Below, one piece after another: positions 1 through 9,197 of a DNA stretch of 64,000 nucleotides; positions within the stretch are counted from its first letter, which is position 1, and each line of letters starts with the position of its first letter. Both the position numbers and the translations under genes were made by a program. A model generated the notes under the pieces. It worked only from the letters and a program-made list of their open reading frames with translations. It ran no database searches and was not told the origin of the DNA. The stretch is from Acholeplasma sp. CAG:878 (lineage in GTDB: Bacteria; Bacillota_I; Bacilli_A; RF39; UBA660): the NCBI GenBank assembly GCA_000432255.1, contig HF989926.1, forward strand, positions 1 to 64,000, read 5' to 3'.

Positions 1-1018
<1,018 letters not shown>

Positions 1019-1084
1019 CATATTTATTTATGTCTAATATTGGGTCCACAATTATCATGTTTTCAGAGAATTATTTCTCTATTT

Positions 1085-1192
1085 AAATTCGTAACGATAG
1101 CAATGAGGGTACACCTGTTCCCATCCCGAACACAGAAGTTAAGCTCATTAACGCCGACAATAGTGTAAGCTAAGATAGGAAGTTGCGGATTT
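1085..1192 (+). rRNA. 5S ribosomal RNA (short form)
   Basis: The core TTCCCATCCCGAACACAGAA followed by GTTAAGCTC is diagnostic of 5S rRNA. Helix I can be drawn between 1085-1095 and 1182-1192 with only wobbles. The gene starts about 67 bases after 23S and no tRNA lies between them. At about 108 nt it is shorter than the usual 115-120 nt of Firmicutes. The helix IV region after the conserved CGCCGA is cut to a few bases, as is known for mycoplasma 5S rRNA. Confidence 0.9.
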
Positions 1193-1262
1193 TTTTTGTA
1201 ATTTTATATAAAAAAAATCATTTTGGTATATTTTTGTTAATCAAAATGATTATTTTATTTTT
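1182..1262 (+). terminator. rRNA operon terminator region
   Basis: A T-run directly follows 5S (1190-1197). A second hairpin has arms AATCATTTTG (1216-1225) and CAAAATGATT (1242-1251) and is followed by a T-rich tract. Its A-rich 5' side means it could also act on the opposite strand. From 1263 to 1371 I see no convincing gene, only a decayed short reading frame on the minus strand. Confidence 0.7.
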
Positions 1263-1371
1263 TTTTACATATCTAATCCATCTTATTTCTTCTGGAAAAT
1301 CCACATATTTTACCTCGTACAACATACATCTCTAATCCTTTCTACAAATAAATTATCTCATATTAATAACT

Positions 1372-1402
1372 AAAAAAGCCTATTCTTGAATAAATAGACT
1401 TT
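1372..1402 (-). terminator. terminator of the response regulator/XRE pair
   Basis: On the minus strand, arms at 1401-1393 and 1384-1376 pair over nine positions with one wobble, followed by a U-run (A-run 1372-1377 on the plus strand). The hairpin starts at the stop codon of the XRE gene. Confidence 0.75.
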
Positions 1403-1736
1403 ATTTTTGTATATTTTGTTTATTTAGTTTATCTATTAACAAATTGTTAACAAAATCAATATTATCTTTTGATATTTTTCCACATATTCTTATTTTTATG
1501 TTATCAATATTCCATTCATTAGTAGGGATATTTTTATTTTTTAAATCAATAGTTAACAAATCACCTATTTCTACGTTAAATAGATTAGCTATTGTAACAA
1601 TTGCTTTCATTGTGGGCTTCCGTTCGTTATTTTCCCATCTTGCAATTGTAGTTTGGTTGTAGTTGATTTTTTTGCTTAAATCGTGTTGTGACATTGCATT
1701 TTTAGTTCTTAAATATTTTAAATTTTTTCCAAACAT
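1401..1736 (-). CDS. XRE-family helix-turn-helix transcriptional regulator
   Basis: A 111-residue protein with an N-terminal HTH_3 domain (about residues 7-60, including the recognition segment NYNQTTIARWENNERKP). A short Lys/Asn/Ile-rich tail of unknown role follows (DNIKIRICGKISKDNIDFVN). The ribosome binding site AAAGGAG lies inside the end of the upstream response-regulator gene, with one base between the two frames, so they form one operon and are probably translationally coupled. It presumably binds an operator near this operon or elsewhere; its targets cannot be seen here. Confidence 0.85.
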   Translation of the reverse strand: MFGKNLKYLRTKNAMSQHDLSKKINYNQTTIARWENNERKPTMKAIVTIANLFNVEIGDLLTIDLKNKNIPTNEWNIDNIKIRICGKISKDNIDFVNNLLIDKLNKQNIQK

Positions 1737-1737
1737 A

Positions 1738-2460
1738 TTATTGCTCCTTTATATATTCCAATATTTGTTTTAATCCATTTTTAGATAACATGTTTATTTG
1801 AATGCCATTATTGAAAGTTATCACTTTATTGACTTTATCAATATTGTATATTTGTTCCACATTGACAATGCAACAACTTTTAGTTAGTATGTAGTTTTTT
1901 CCAAGTAATTTTTGTAACTTTTTCAATGTTAAATTACAAGGAATTTTATTGTTATATATGAAATTAATATATGTTTTTCGGCTATTTTTATCATAATTAA
2001 TGTAAGTTATATTTGTTGGATTAAATCGATATATTGTATCCTTTGTATTAATTGTTAATATTTTATTATTTTTTGTTTTAATGGCATTTTCTAATGTTTC
2101 CTCTAGAAGCTTTTGATAATCACTAGACTTATTAATAAATTTCAAAAACATCGAGTTACCAGTAATTACATCATTTTCATAATCATCATAATATAAAGTA
2201 ATAAAAATAATTAAACTTTCTAAATCAGTTTTTCTTATTTTTTCTGCTATTTCAATTCCATCTGTCTTTGGTAATACCATATCTAATATATATATTTTAT
2301 TGGGAATGTTTTCATTTATTATATGACAAAAGTCATCATCAGCATCAAAAAAAATATGTTTTTTGTATTCTAAATTATTTTTCATCATTACTTTGTCAAT
2401 AGTATCGCAATATCTTTTACTAAAAAAATCGTTATCTTCGCATATTATAAAGTTTATCAT
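1738..2460 (-). CDS. LytTR-family response regulator (AgrA/ComE type)
   Basis: 240 residues. The receiver domain at about 1-120 has an acidic pocket (CEDND near residues 7-11) and the phospho-acceptor Asp60 in YILDMVLPKTDG. A LytTR DNA-binding domain covers about 135-240. Such regulators are usually phosphorylated by a membrane histidine kinase that senses a peptide. No kinase or peptide gene is adjacent, so this looks like an orphan regulator. It is the first gene of the operon with the XRE regulator and is transcribed towards the rRNA operon. Confidence 0.9.
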   Translation of the reverse strand: MINFIICEDNDFFSKRYCDTIDKVMMKNNLEYKKHIFFDADDDFCHIINENIPNKIYILDMVLPKTDGIEIAEKIRKTDLESLIIFITLYYDDYENDVITGNSMFLKFINKSSDYQKLLEETLENAIKTKNNKILTINTKDTIYRFNPTNITYINYDKNSRKTYINFIYNNKIPCNLTLKKLQKLLGKNYILTKSCCIVNVEQIYNIDKVNKVITFNNGIQINMLSKNGLKQILEYIKEQ

Positions 2461-2595
2461 AAATCACACTGCCTATTATATATATTACCATAGTTTTCCA
2501 ATTACCAATACTTTAACACAAATATTTATTTTTTTCCATTCTTTCATTTGTTCCTTTTATAAAACCTTCATATTTTATAGTAGGAGGTGAGAAAA

Positions 2596-3540
2596 ATGGC
2601 AATTAAAGGAATTGATGTATCAGAATGGCAAGGAAATTTAACAAAAAATAATTGGTTAAAAGTTAAAAATTCAGGAATTCAGTTTGCAATTTTAAGATGT
2701 GGTTATACGACATATGGAAAATCAAAGAAAAAATATGTTGATAGATATTTTGAAAATAATTATAAAATTTGTAAAGAAATTGGACTACCTATAGGCGTTT
2801 ATTATTACTCTTGTGCGACTAATGAAACTGAAGCAAAAGAAGAAGCAAATTTTGTTCTAAGTTTAATTAAAAATAAAAAATTTGAATATCCTGTTGTAAT
2901 TGATACAGAAGATAATCATAATATCAATAAATCTACTAATAGTCCTGTTAGCCAGGCTTCTATTGGAAAGTATAAATTAACCCCTCTCATTAAAACTTTT
3001 TGTGAGATTATTGAAAGTAAAGGTTATTATGTATCAATATATGCTTCTACATATTGGTTTAAAAATAATTTAATTTTAGAAGATTTGAAATTATATGATA
3101 AATGGATTGCTCAGTGGTCAAAAACAGTTAGTGTTAGTTATAAATATGGTATGTGGCAATACTCTTCACAAGGTACAGTAAATGGATTAAGTGGTAATAT
3201 AGACCTTGATTATGCTTATCTAGATTATCCTGGAATAATGAAAAAAAATGGTTTGAATGGATTTGAAAAAGAAACAATTTCTGAACCAATTACTGAACCA
3301 GACAAAGAAGAAAATAATAAACCAGATACTGATGAACCAAATAATGATAACAACGAGAATAAATCAGATGATAATGAAAATAATAAAAATGATGAAAAAG
3401 CAGATAATAATGATGAAAAAGATGGTTGTACTGATGATAGTGAATCAATAGTTGAATGTACTATTATTGTAAAATTTATAAAAATGGTTATTAAATATAT
3501 TACAAAAATATTTGGAATTTTTAAACTTTTCAAAAAGTAA
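2596..3540 (+). CDS. GH25-family lysozyme (N,O-diacetylmuramidase-like)
   Basis: 314 residues. The N-terminal GH25 domain (about 1-215) opens with GIDVSEWQG and carries the catalytic Asp-x-Glu motif as D103-T-E105 (VVIDTEDN). Family members cut the beta-1,4 bond between N-acetylmuramic acid and N-acetylglucosamine. A strongly hydrophilic Asn/Asp/Glu/Lys linker (about 225-285) follows, then an amphipathic or hydrophobic basic tail ending FGIFKLFKK, which could touch the membrane. There is no N-terminal signal peptide, so export is unexplained. The ATG at 2596 is chosen over GTG 2587 because the GTG lies within the AGGAGGT binding site. Confidence 0.9.
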   Translation: MAIKGIDVSEWQGNLTKNNWLKVKNSGIQFAILRCGYTTYGKSKKKYVDRYFENNYKICKEIGLPIGVYYYSCATNETEAKEEANFVLSLIKNKKFEYPVVIDTEDNHNINKSTNSPVSQASIGKYKLTPLIKTFCEIIESKGYYVSIYASTYWFKNNLILEDLKLYDKWIAQWSKTVSVSYKYGMWQYSSQGTVNGLSGNIDLDYAYLDYPGIMKKNGLNGFEKETISEPITEPDKEENNKPDTDEPNNDNNENKSDDNENNKNDEKADNNDEKDGCTDDSESIVECTIIVKFIKMVIKYITKIFGIFKLFKK

Positions 3541-3547
3541 GAAATAT

Positions 3548-3576
3548 AAACAGAGAATTTTTGTTCTCTGTTTTTG
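3548..3576 (+). terminator. terminator after the GH25 gene
   Basis: Perfect 10-bp arms AAACAGAGAA (3548-3557) and TTCTCTGTTT (3564-3573), six-base loop, followed by a T-run. Confidence 0.9.
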
Positions 3577-3592
3577 TATTTAAATTTTATAT

Positions 3593-3621
3593 TTGACGAT
3601 TAATATTGTGCGTGTTATAAT
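3593..3621 (+). promoter_or_regulatory. sigma-A promoter of the HD-domain pseudogene
   Basis: TTGACG (3593-3598), 17-base spacer, TATAAT (3616-3621) with a TG upstream. It remains intact although the gene behind it is dead. Confidence 0.7.
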
Positions 3622-3638
3622 TAAAACGAAATGATGTT

Positions 3639-4120
3639 ATGAATAGTGAAAAAGCATTAGATTTGTTAAAAAAGTATAATAAAGAAGAGTATCATATAAA
3701 ACAAGGATTAATGGTTGAAAGCATTATGCGTTATATTGTTTCTGAAAATAATTATGATGTAGATTTTTTTGGTATAGTTGGTCTTTTATGCGATGTTGAT
3801 TATTAAATAGCTACTTTAGAACATTGTTATAAATGTGTTGAATTATTAAAAGAAATAGATGCAAGTGATGAATTAACTGGTATAATATCATCACTTATTA
3901 ACATGCGACTTTCCCATAACGCACAAGGAATGAAAGTATCCACTCTTAAGAAAAAATTTAAAGATAAGACTTTTGCTAGAGGTGTTTAAGAGATATTATT
4001 AAAAAAGGTTGTGAAATATTGGAGTGGAATTTAGATGAATTGTTTGAGAAAAGTATTAAAGCAATTGAAATTAATGAAGAAAATATAGAGAAAGAAATCA
4101 AAATTTTACAAAAGATATAA
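3639..4120 (+). pseudogene. HD-domain phosphohydrolase, decayed
   Basis: The residual translation matches the small HDIG-type hydrolase family over its length: an N-terminal helix region, a GLLxDxDY block, then DELTGII, LKKKFKDKTFARGV and the C-terminal GCEILEWNLDELFEKS segment. Four lesions are visible. The HD motif reads CD (GLLCDVDY). TAA occurs in frame at 3804-3806. The stretch that should carry further metal ligands is missing before DELTG. A one-base loss at about 3987 shifts the last 45 codons. The promoter and downstream frame are retained, so the loss looks recent. Confidence 0.85.
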
Positions 4121-4157
4121 TTATTTATATATATTTTTATTAATAATGTTACTGCAT

Positions 4158-4186
4158 TTGAAGTAATTTCCTTTTTTTGTTATAAT
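4158..4186 (+). promoter_or_regulatory. promoter of rlmD-like gene
   Basis: TTGAAG (4158-4163), 17-base spacer, TATAAT (4181-4186), 17 bases before the ATG. Confidence 0.6.
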
Positions 4187-4202
4187 TATTATGTGATGAA
4201 TT

Positions 4203-5315
4203 ATGAAACAATATGAAATAAAAGCTTTAGATTATTATGGTAGGGGAATTATAAAAGAAAATGACAAAGTTATTTTTGTTAATAATGCTTTAGTTGGTGA
4301 GATAGTAGAAATAAATATTATTAAAAATAAGAAAAAATATATGGAAGCCAATGTCAGTTCTTATATCAAGCAAAGTCCTTTAAGAACCCAACCACCATGT
4401 CCTTATTATAATAAATGTGGTGGGTGTAATATTATGCACATGCCTTATGATGAACAATTAAAATTCAAGGAAAACAAAGTAAAAGAAACTATGTATAAAT
4501 TTAAAATTAATACAATTATTAATCCTATTATTCCAACTAAACAATTCAATTATCGTAATAAAATAACTTTGCAAGTCGAAAACAAAATAGGATTATATGA
4601 AAAGCAAAGTAATAAGATAGTTGAAATAAAAAAGTGTTTATTAGTAGATGAAAAAATTAATAAAATAATTAAAAATATAAAAAATTACAATGGTAAACAA
4701 ATCGTTATTAGAGCTAATAATGAAGAAGCAAGAATAGTTGAAAATGATTTATTTGCTAATAAAATGAAAAATTTCAATTTAGTTATGTCAAAATCATCAT
4801 TTTTTCAAGTAAACAGTGAAGGAATGATAAAACTTTATGATAAAGTTTTAGAGTATGCAGATGTAGATAAAAATAGTAACGTGTTGGATTTATTTTGTGG
4901 TATTGGAACAATTGGTATATATATAAGTCCTTATTGTAAAAAAGTACTTGGAATAGAGATAAATGAACAAGCAATCGAAAATGCTAATATCAACAAGAAG
5001 AATAACAACATTGAAAATATTAGATTTATAGCAGGAGATGTTGAAAAAATTATAAAAGAAATCGACTTCCAACCAGATATTGTAATAGTAGACCCACCTC
5101 GTAGTGGATTAGATAAAAATTGTATTGAAAAGTTATTAAACTTGAAAGTAAAAAAAATAGTTTATGTATCTTGTGATGTTATAACATTAGCTCGTGATTT
5201 AAGTAAATTATCTAGTGTTTATAATGTTACCGAAATCACACCAGTAGATATGTTTGCAAACACATATCATGTTGAATGTGTTTCAGTATTACACTTGAAA
5301 AATAATACTATTTGA
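4203..5315 (+). CDS. rlmD: 23S rRNA (uracil-5-)-methyltransferase, RlmD/TrmA family
   Basis: 370 residues. It lacks an obvious full TRAM domain of the longer homologues but has a short beta-rich N-terminus (1-55). Cys66, Cys72 and Cys75 in CPYYNKCGGC, plus a later Cys in KKCLL, fit the [4Fe-4S] site of this family. The SAM motif is NVLDLFCGIGTIG, followed by IVVDPPRSGLD (written IVIVDPPRSG in this protein) and the catalytic-cysteine block YVSCDVITLARDL, where homologues usually have SCNP. It methylates C5 of uridine in 23S rRNA; the exact position (747 or 1939) cannot be told. The next gene starts 32 bases after the stop. Confidence 0.88.
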   Translation: MKQYEIKALDYYGRGIIKENDKVIFVNNALVGEIVEINIIKNKKKYMEANVSSYIKQSPLRTQPPCPYYNKCGGCNIMHMPYDEQLKFKENKVKETMYKFKINTIINPIIPTKQFNYRNKITLQVENKIGLYEKQSNKIVEIKKCLLVDEKINKIIKNIKNYNGKQIVIRANNEEARIVENDLFANKMKNFNLVMSKSSFFQVNSEGMIKLYDKVLEYADVDKNSNVLDLFCGIGTIGIYISPYCKKVLGIEINEQAIENANINKKNNNIENIRFIAGDVEKIIKEIDFQPDIVIVDPPRSGLDKNCIEKLLNLKVKKIVYVSCDVITLARDLSKLSSVYNVTEITPVDMFANTYHVECVSVLHLKNNTI

Positions 5316-5347
5316 TTTTTTCTAAAATTAAAAGGATGGTTGTAATT

Positions 5348-6745
5348 ATGGAAGTTGAACAAATAAGAAAACGATTAAATGAAAAATATAATAAATTTTC
5401 AGTTGATATTTTATCTAAAACGATAATGGAATTTCAACAATTATTTAAAGAAAAGTATTTAACAACTGACGAAGTAATTCAATTAGTTATTTTAAATATT
5501 CCAAAAGGTGTTGTTGTATATGATAAAGTGGAAGGTAGATATGATGCAATATGCTCTATTTCATCTAAAGAATTTAAGATAGAAAAAGAAGTACTTGATA
5601 ATCAAGATTATTTTGAATATGTATTTTTTCACGAATTTATTCATGCTATTTCATATAGAAAATTCAATGAAAAGCAGTTTATGGGGTTTTATACAACTGC
5701 CAAAGGTGATGACTACGAATTTAAAGTTCGTTCTTTCAATGAAGCATTTACTGAATACCTAACTCTAAAAAGAAATAAAATGGTTGGATATAAAATTGAA
5801 AATGGAAGTTTATCGGGTTATGAATTAGGTGCTTTAGAAATAGAAATGCTTGAAAATATTATTCCTAAAGAAAAATTGATTAATTCATATTTTAATGAAC
5901 CTAATTTGCTAGAAAATTTGTTAAACGAATACCACATGAACATAGATGAAATTTTTTACAGTTTTAAAGCTTTAGAAGCTAAAGATTATGATGAACACTC
6001 ATTAGAGTATAAATTAGCTTTAATTAATCCTAATAATGTTTTTAAAATTATAGATGGAGAAAGATATTTATTTTATAATTTATTAGATTCATTTGGCGAA
6101 GTGAAAAATGAAGAAGAATTTAATAAAAAATGGAGTATTTTATTAAAAGAGTATGATAACAAATATAATTTTTATAAAATTGATGGAATATTTAGAATTG
6201 GAAAAATATGTAGTGATATGGAACTACTAAACATTAAAACTAGTGAGTTAATAGAACAGAGAATTTCAAATGAAACATTAAATAAATATAATTTTTTATC
6301 TAAAATTTTTAAAATTGAAGAAAAAGAAAAAATATTATCTAAATTATATGAAATATATAAAAATGATTATAGGACATATTTTAATTTAATGAAAGATGAA
6401 AGTGCAGTTTTAGCTTACACATTTTTAGATAATATAAAGAATAGTTATCAATTATATGATATAGAAATGTACCCTAGGGTTTATCCATATCTTCAAAAAG
6501 AAAATGCTAAAATTAATGATGTAATATTTAAAAAAATTAGATGTGAAGAACTAAATATTAATTTTTATATTTTCGATATAAATGAAAAAAATTATGTTGA
6601 AAGTAATTATTATGATATTATAATAGATAGAATTTCAAATGATGAATTTTTGATAAAATATCAAAATCAGATTGATAAAATTAATATTTCAGTTAATAAA
6701 TATTGGCATAATTCACATGAATTTAATTGCAATATAATTTATTAA
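5348..6745 (+). CDS. putative zinc metallopeptidase (HExxH), unknown family
   Basis: 465 residues. A clear zinc-protease signature HEFIH is at residues 95-99, and a downstream NEAFTEYL block (131-138) could supply the third Glu ligand as in gluzincins. The C-terminal 300 residues are helical, acidic and repetitive in Lys/Glu/Ile, with no domain I recognise. No signal peptide is seen, so it probably acts in the cytoplasm. ATG 5348 is chosen because AGGATGG sits eight bases upstream; an earlier frame opening at 5312 lacks a binding site. It lies 34 bases before an XRE-family gene. Confidence 0.6.
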   Translation: MEVEQIRKRLNEKYNKFSVDILSKTIMEFQQLFKEKYLTTDEVIQLVILNIPKGVVVYDKVEGRYDAICSISSKEFKIEKEVLDNQDYFEYVFFHEFIHAISYRKFNEKQFMGFYTTAKGDDYEFKVRSFNEAFTEYLTLKRNKMVGYKIENGSLSGYELGALEIEMLENIIPKEKLINSYFNEPNLLENLLNEYHMNIDEIFYSFKALEAKDYDEHSLEYKLALINPNNVFKIIDGERYLFYNLLDSFGEVKNEEEFNKKWSILLKEYDNKYNFYKIDGIFRIGKICSDMELLNIKTSELIEQRISNETLNKYNFLSKIFKIEEKEKILSKLYEIYKNDYRTYFNLMKDESAVLAYTFLDNIKNSYQLYDIEMYPRVYPYLQKENAKINDVIFKKIRCEELNINFYIFDINEKNYVESNYYDIIIDRISNDEFLIKYQNQIDKINISVNKYWHNSHEFNCNIIY

Positions 6746-6779
6746 AAATGTGTTAAAATGGACTATAGAAGGAGTTTTT

Positions 6780-7055
6780 ATGAATTATAAGGATTTTAAA
6801 AATAAACAATTTAACAATAAAGAATTTAAGGAATATTTTGAACAAATGGAATTTATGACAAATATTTCTAAAGCGATTGTTGAAATTAGAATTAAGAAAA
6901 ATTTAACTCAAAAACAATTATCTGAGTTAATTAATATTCCTTTGCAAACTATTAAGTTAATAGAGCAAGCTGATGGAAATGTATCGATTAATTCAATTAT
7001 TGAAGTATTAAATAATCTCGGGTTAAAATTAAAAATAAGTATAGAAGGAGTATAA
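6780..7055 (+). CDS. small XRE-family HTH protein (antitoxin-like)
   Basis: 91 residues. A helical N-terminus is followed by an HTH_3 domain (about 33-88; TQKQLSELINIPLQTIKLIE), the layout of HigA/MqsA-like antitoxins and of many phage repressors. It has a strong GAAGGAG site and starts 34 bases after the metallopeptidase gene, with an extended -10-like TGTGTTAAAAT between them. It ends two bases before the next start. It could be autoregulatory for the protease gene; that pairing is inference from spacing only. Confidence 0.75.
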   Translation: MNYKDFKNKQFNNKEFKEYFEQMEFMTNISKAIVEIRIKKNLTQKQLSELINIPLQTIKLIEQADGNVSINSIIEVLNNLGLKLKISIEGV

Positions 7056-7057
7056 TT

Positions 7058-7615
7058 ATGGTAATAGCTACAAATAATAAAGGAAAATTAGAAGAAATAA
7101 GAAAAATTTTAAATAAAGAGGTATTTTCATTGAAAGATAAAAATATTGATGTTGATGTAGTAGAAGATGCTGATTCTTTTCAAGGAAATGCTACAAAAAA
7201 AGCAATTGAAATATATAATATATGTCATGAACCAGTAATTGCCGATGATTCTGGTTTATGTATAGATGCTCTTGATGGGTATCCAGGTGTTATGACACAT
7301 CGATTTTTAGGTGAAAATATAACTGATGAACAAAGAAATGATTATTTAATAAATGAAGTAAACAAATATGAAGTTCGCAGTGCAAAAGTAATTTGTGTAA
7401 TAGTTTATTATGATGGAATTGAAACTATAGTTAGCGAAGGAGTATTAAATGGTTCAATTGCTAAAGAAAAAAGAGGAAATAATGGTTTCGGATTTGACGA
7501 AATATTTGAATTAGATAATGGATTAACTTTAGCAGAACTATCTAGTGAAGAAAAAAACAAAATAAGCGCTAGAGCAAAAGCATTAGAAAATTTAAAAAAC
7601 AAATTAAATATTTAA
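7058..7615 (+). CDS. rdgB: XTP/dITP diphosphatase (RdgB/HAM1 family)
   Basis: 185 residues with the family's landmarks: IATNNKGKLEEI at the start, ADDSGLCIDALDGYPGV (substrate and metal site), and GFGFDEIFELDNG near the end. It hydrolyses deaminated purine nucleoside triphosphates (XTP, dITP) to monophosphates, keeping them out of DNA. The usual C-terminal SHR motif reads SAR here (NKISARAKAL), so the base-contacting His is absent. The binding site GAAGGAG lies in the end of the preceding gene, and the next gene follows after 15 bases. Confidence 0.92.
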   Translation: MVIATNNKGKLEEIRKILNKEVFSLKDKNIDVDVVEDADSFQGNATKKAIEIYNICHEPVIADDSGLCIDALDGYPGVMTHRFLGENITDEQRNDYLINEVNKYEVRSAKVICVIVYYDGIETIVSEGVLNGSIAKEKRGNNGFGFDEIFELDNGLTLAELSSEEKNKISARAKALENLKNKLNI

Positions 7616-7630
7616 TTATAAGGAGTATAT

Positions 7631-8308
7631 ATGTTTGAATATCAAAATATGGCAAAATATTATGATTTATTTTATAAAAACAAATTCTATGAAAAAGAAG
7701 TGGATTTTTTAAAAAATCTGATTGGCAATAGAAAAACCATATTAGATGTTGGTTGCGGTACTGGAATTCATATGAATTTACTTGAAAATCAATACAAAGT
7801 TGATGGATTAGATTTAAGTTATCAAATGCTTGAAATAGCCAAATCTAGAGTGATTGGAAAATTAATGCAAGGTAATCTCTTAAATTATAAAACATATAAA
7901 AAATATGACGCGATTATATCAATGTTTGCTGTATTTAATCATTTAAGAAATTATGATGAATTTGAACAAGGAATATTACATTGGTATAATAATTTGAATG
8001 AAAATGGAATACTTATAGTTGATATACATAACGGAAGAACAAGTGGAAAAAAGGAAAGTAATTATGAACAGTGTAAAAGAATAATGGAATGGACCTTTAA
8101 CACCGAAAAATCAATAGAAACTACTAATATTACTTATATAATAAATAATAAAGTATATAAAGATAAACATATATTTATTATTTATGAAATTGATAAAATA
8201 AAAGACATTTTAAACAAAAATAATTTAAAATATCAATTATATGAAAACTATTCAATGAATAATGCAAATTATAATAGCAAAAATATAGAAATAGTTATTT
8301 ATAAATAA
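7631..8308 (+). CDS. class I SAM-dependent methyltransferase
   Basis: 225 residues, Rossmann-type methyltransferase. Motif I is ILDVGCGTGIH, the motif II acidic residue is in VDGLDLSYQM, and motif IV is YDAIISMFAVFNHL. The C-terminal third (about 145-225) is a substrate-side region rich in Asn/Lys/Tyr with no diagnostic features, so the substrate is unknown. It has an AAGGAG site and is the last gene of a run starting at rlmD, all on the same strand with short gaps. Confidence 0.8.
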   Translation: MFEYQNMAKYYDLFYKNKFYEKEVDFLKNLIGNRKTILDVGCGTGIHMNLLENQYKVDGLDLSYQMLEIAKSRVIGKLMQGNLLNYKTYKKYDAIISMFAVFNHLRNYDEFEQGILHWYNNLNENGILIVDIHNGRTSGKKESNYEQCKRIMEWTFNTEKSIETTNITYIINNKVYKDKHIFIIYEIDKIKDILNKNNLKYQLYENYSMNNANYNSKNIEIVIYK

Positions 8309-8334
8309 AACGAGAATTACCTCGTTTCTTTTTT
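8307..8334. terminator. bidirectional terminator between convergent genes
   Basis: Arms AAACGAG (8308-8314) and CTCGTTT (8321-8327) with a six-base loop, T-rich on the plus-strand 3' side and A-rich on the 5' side. It overlaps the end of the sortase gene and serves both convergent genes. Confidence 0.8.
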
Positions 8335-9123
8335 TATTAATTTGGCATGAATAACAGTTCGCTCTTTTTTATTATAGCAAGTTGATAAAGTTAATATTTT
8401 ATCATTCTCACTAACACTAGTTTCAAAATCGTATACACTTCTTTCTTTAATTAGTTCTATAAAATTCATAAAGTCATCATTATCGATAAAATTTGTTTGA
8501 AGATAATCTGAAGTTGTTGGAATATGGTATACACTAAATACTTGCCAAAGGGTATTTTCTTTTTCTGAAGACATTTTAATTATAAAATTCTCTTCTTGTT
8601 TTAACCAACCATTTTCAGTAATCAATTTTAAAGAACCAAACATGGCTTTATTTAATAAAGCGTGACCATATATGATTATATGTTTATCAGTGCCATCTAA
8701 CTTATTGCGATAATCAGCAAAAATCCAACCAGCCTCATTATATGTTTTATCAAAAGAATGATTTATATAAAAATCATTATTATCTGCTTGAACAAATGGA
8801 TAATTTACATTAGTTCCTTTAACTTGAAGCCATCCTTTAACTCTACTATTAATTTTTTTTAATTCACTAAAATCAACATTAAGCATATTTAATTTTATAT
8901 AATCCCAATAAATATTTTTTTTTGGTTTTTCTTCTTGTTCAATGATTTCAACATTTTCATCATCCGGTTTTTCTTCAATTTTAACTATGTTATTAATTTC
9001 TTCAATTTTAGTAACCGTTTCACTTGAATGTTTTGATAATTTAATAACATTAACAACTGATATAGTTAAACCAACAGCAGAAATAATTAATATCAATATA
9101 AAAATAATTTTTTTAATTTTCAT
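8317..9123 (-). CDS. class B-type sortase
   Basis: 268 residues. An N-terminal signal-anchor helix (about 5-27) is followed by a charged linker (30-65) and the sortase barrel. The catalytic triad is visible: His in YGHALLNKAMFGSL, Cys in LTLSTC and Arg in KKERTV. The TLSTC motif and the extra helical insertion (FMNFIELIKERSVYDF) are as in SrtB. It transpeptidates sorting-signal proteins to peptidoglycan or pilin subunits; no substrate with a sorting motif is next to it. ATG 9123 is chosen for its GGGTGAG site; earlier in-frame ATGs lack one. Confidence 0.9.
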   Translation of the reverse strand: MKIKKIIFILILIISAVGLTISVVNVIKLSKHSSETVTKIEEINNIVKIEEKPDDENVEIIEQEEKPKKNIYWDYIKLNMLNVDFSELKKINSRVKGWLQVKGTNVNYPFVQADNNDFYINHSFDKTYNEAGWIFADYRNKLDGTDKHIIIYGHALLNKAMFGSLKLITENGWLKQEENFIIKMSSEKENTLWQVFSVYHIPTTSDYLQTNFIDNDDFMNFIELIKERSVYDFETSVSENDKILTLSTCYNKKERTVIHAKLIKKETR

Positions 9124-9171
9124 TTTCTCACCCATATTAATTATACTATTTTTATAAATAATAAGCAAAAG

Positions 9172-9197
9172 AAAAATAAGTAAAAACTTATTTTATC
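9172..9197 (-). terminator. terminator of the DUF1015 gene
   Basis: Arms AAAATAAGT and ACTTATTTT around a four-base loop, overlapping the gene's last codons. It is T-rich in both directions. Confidence 0.6.

Noticed and set aside
1225..1334. A short minus-strand frame starting MYVVRGK that, after one frameshift, continues VDFPEEIRWIRYVKKN.
   Set aside because: Too short and frameshifted, with no family I recognise. It could be a decayed small gene or chance, so I did not annotate it.
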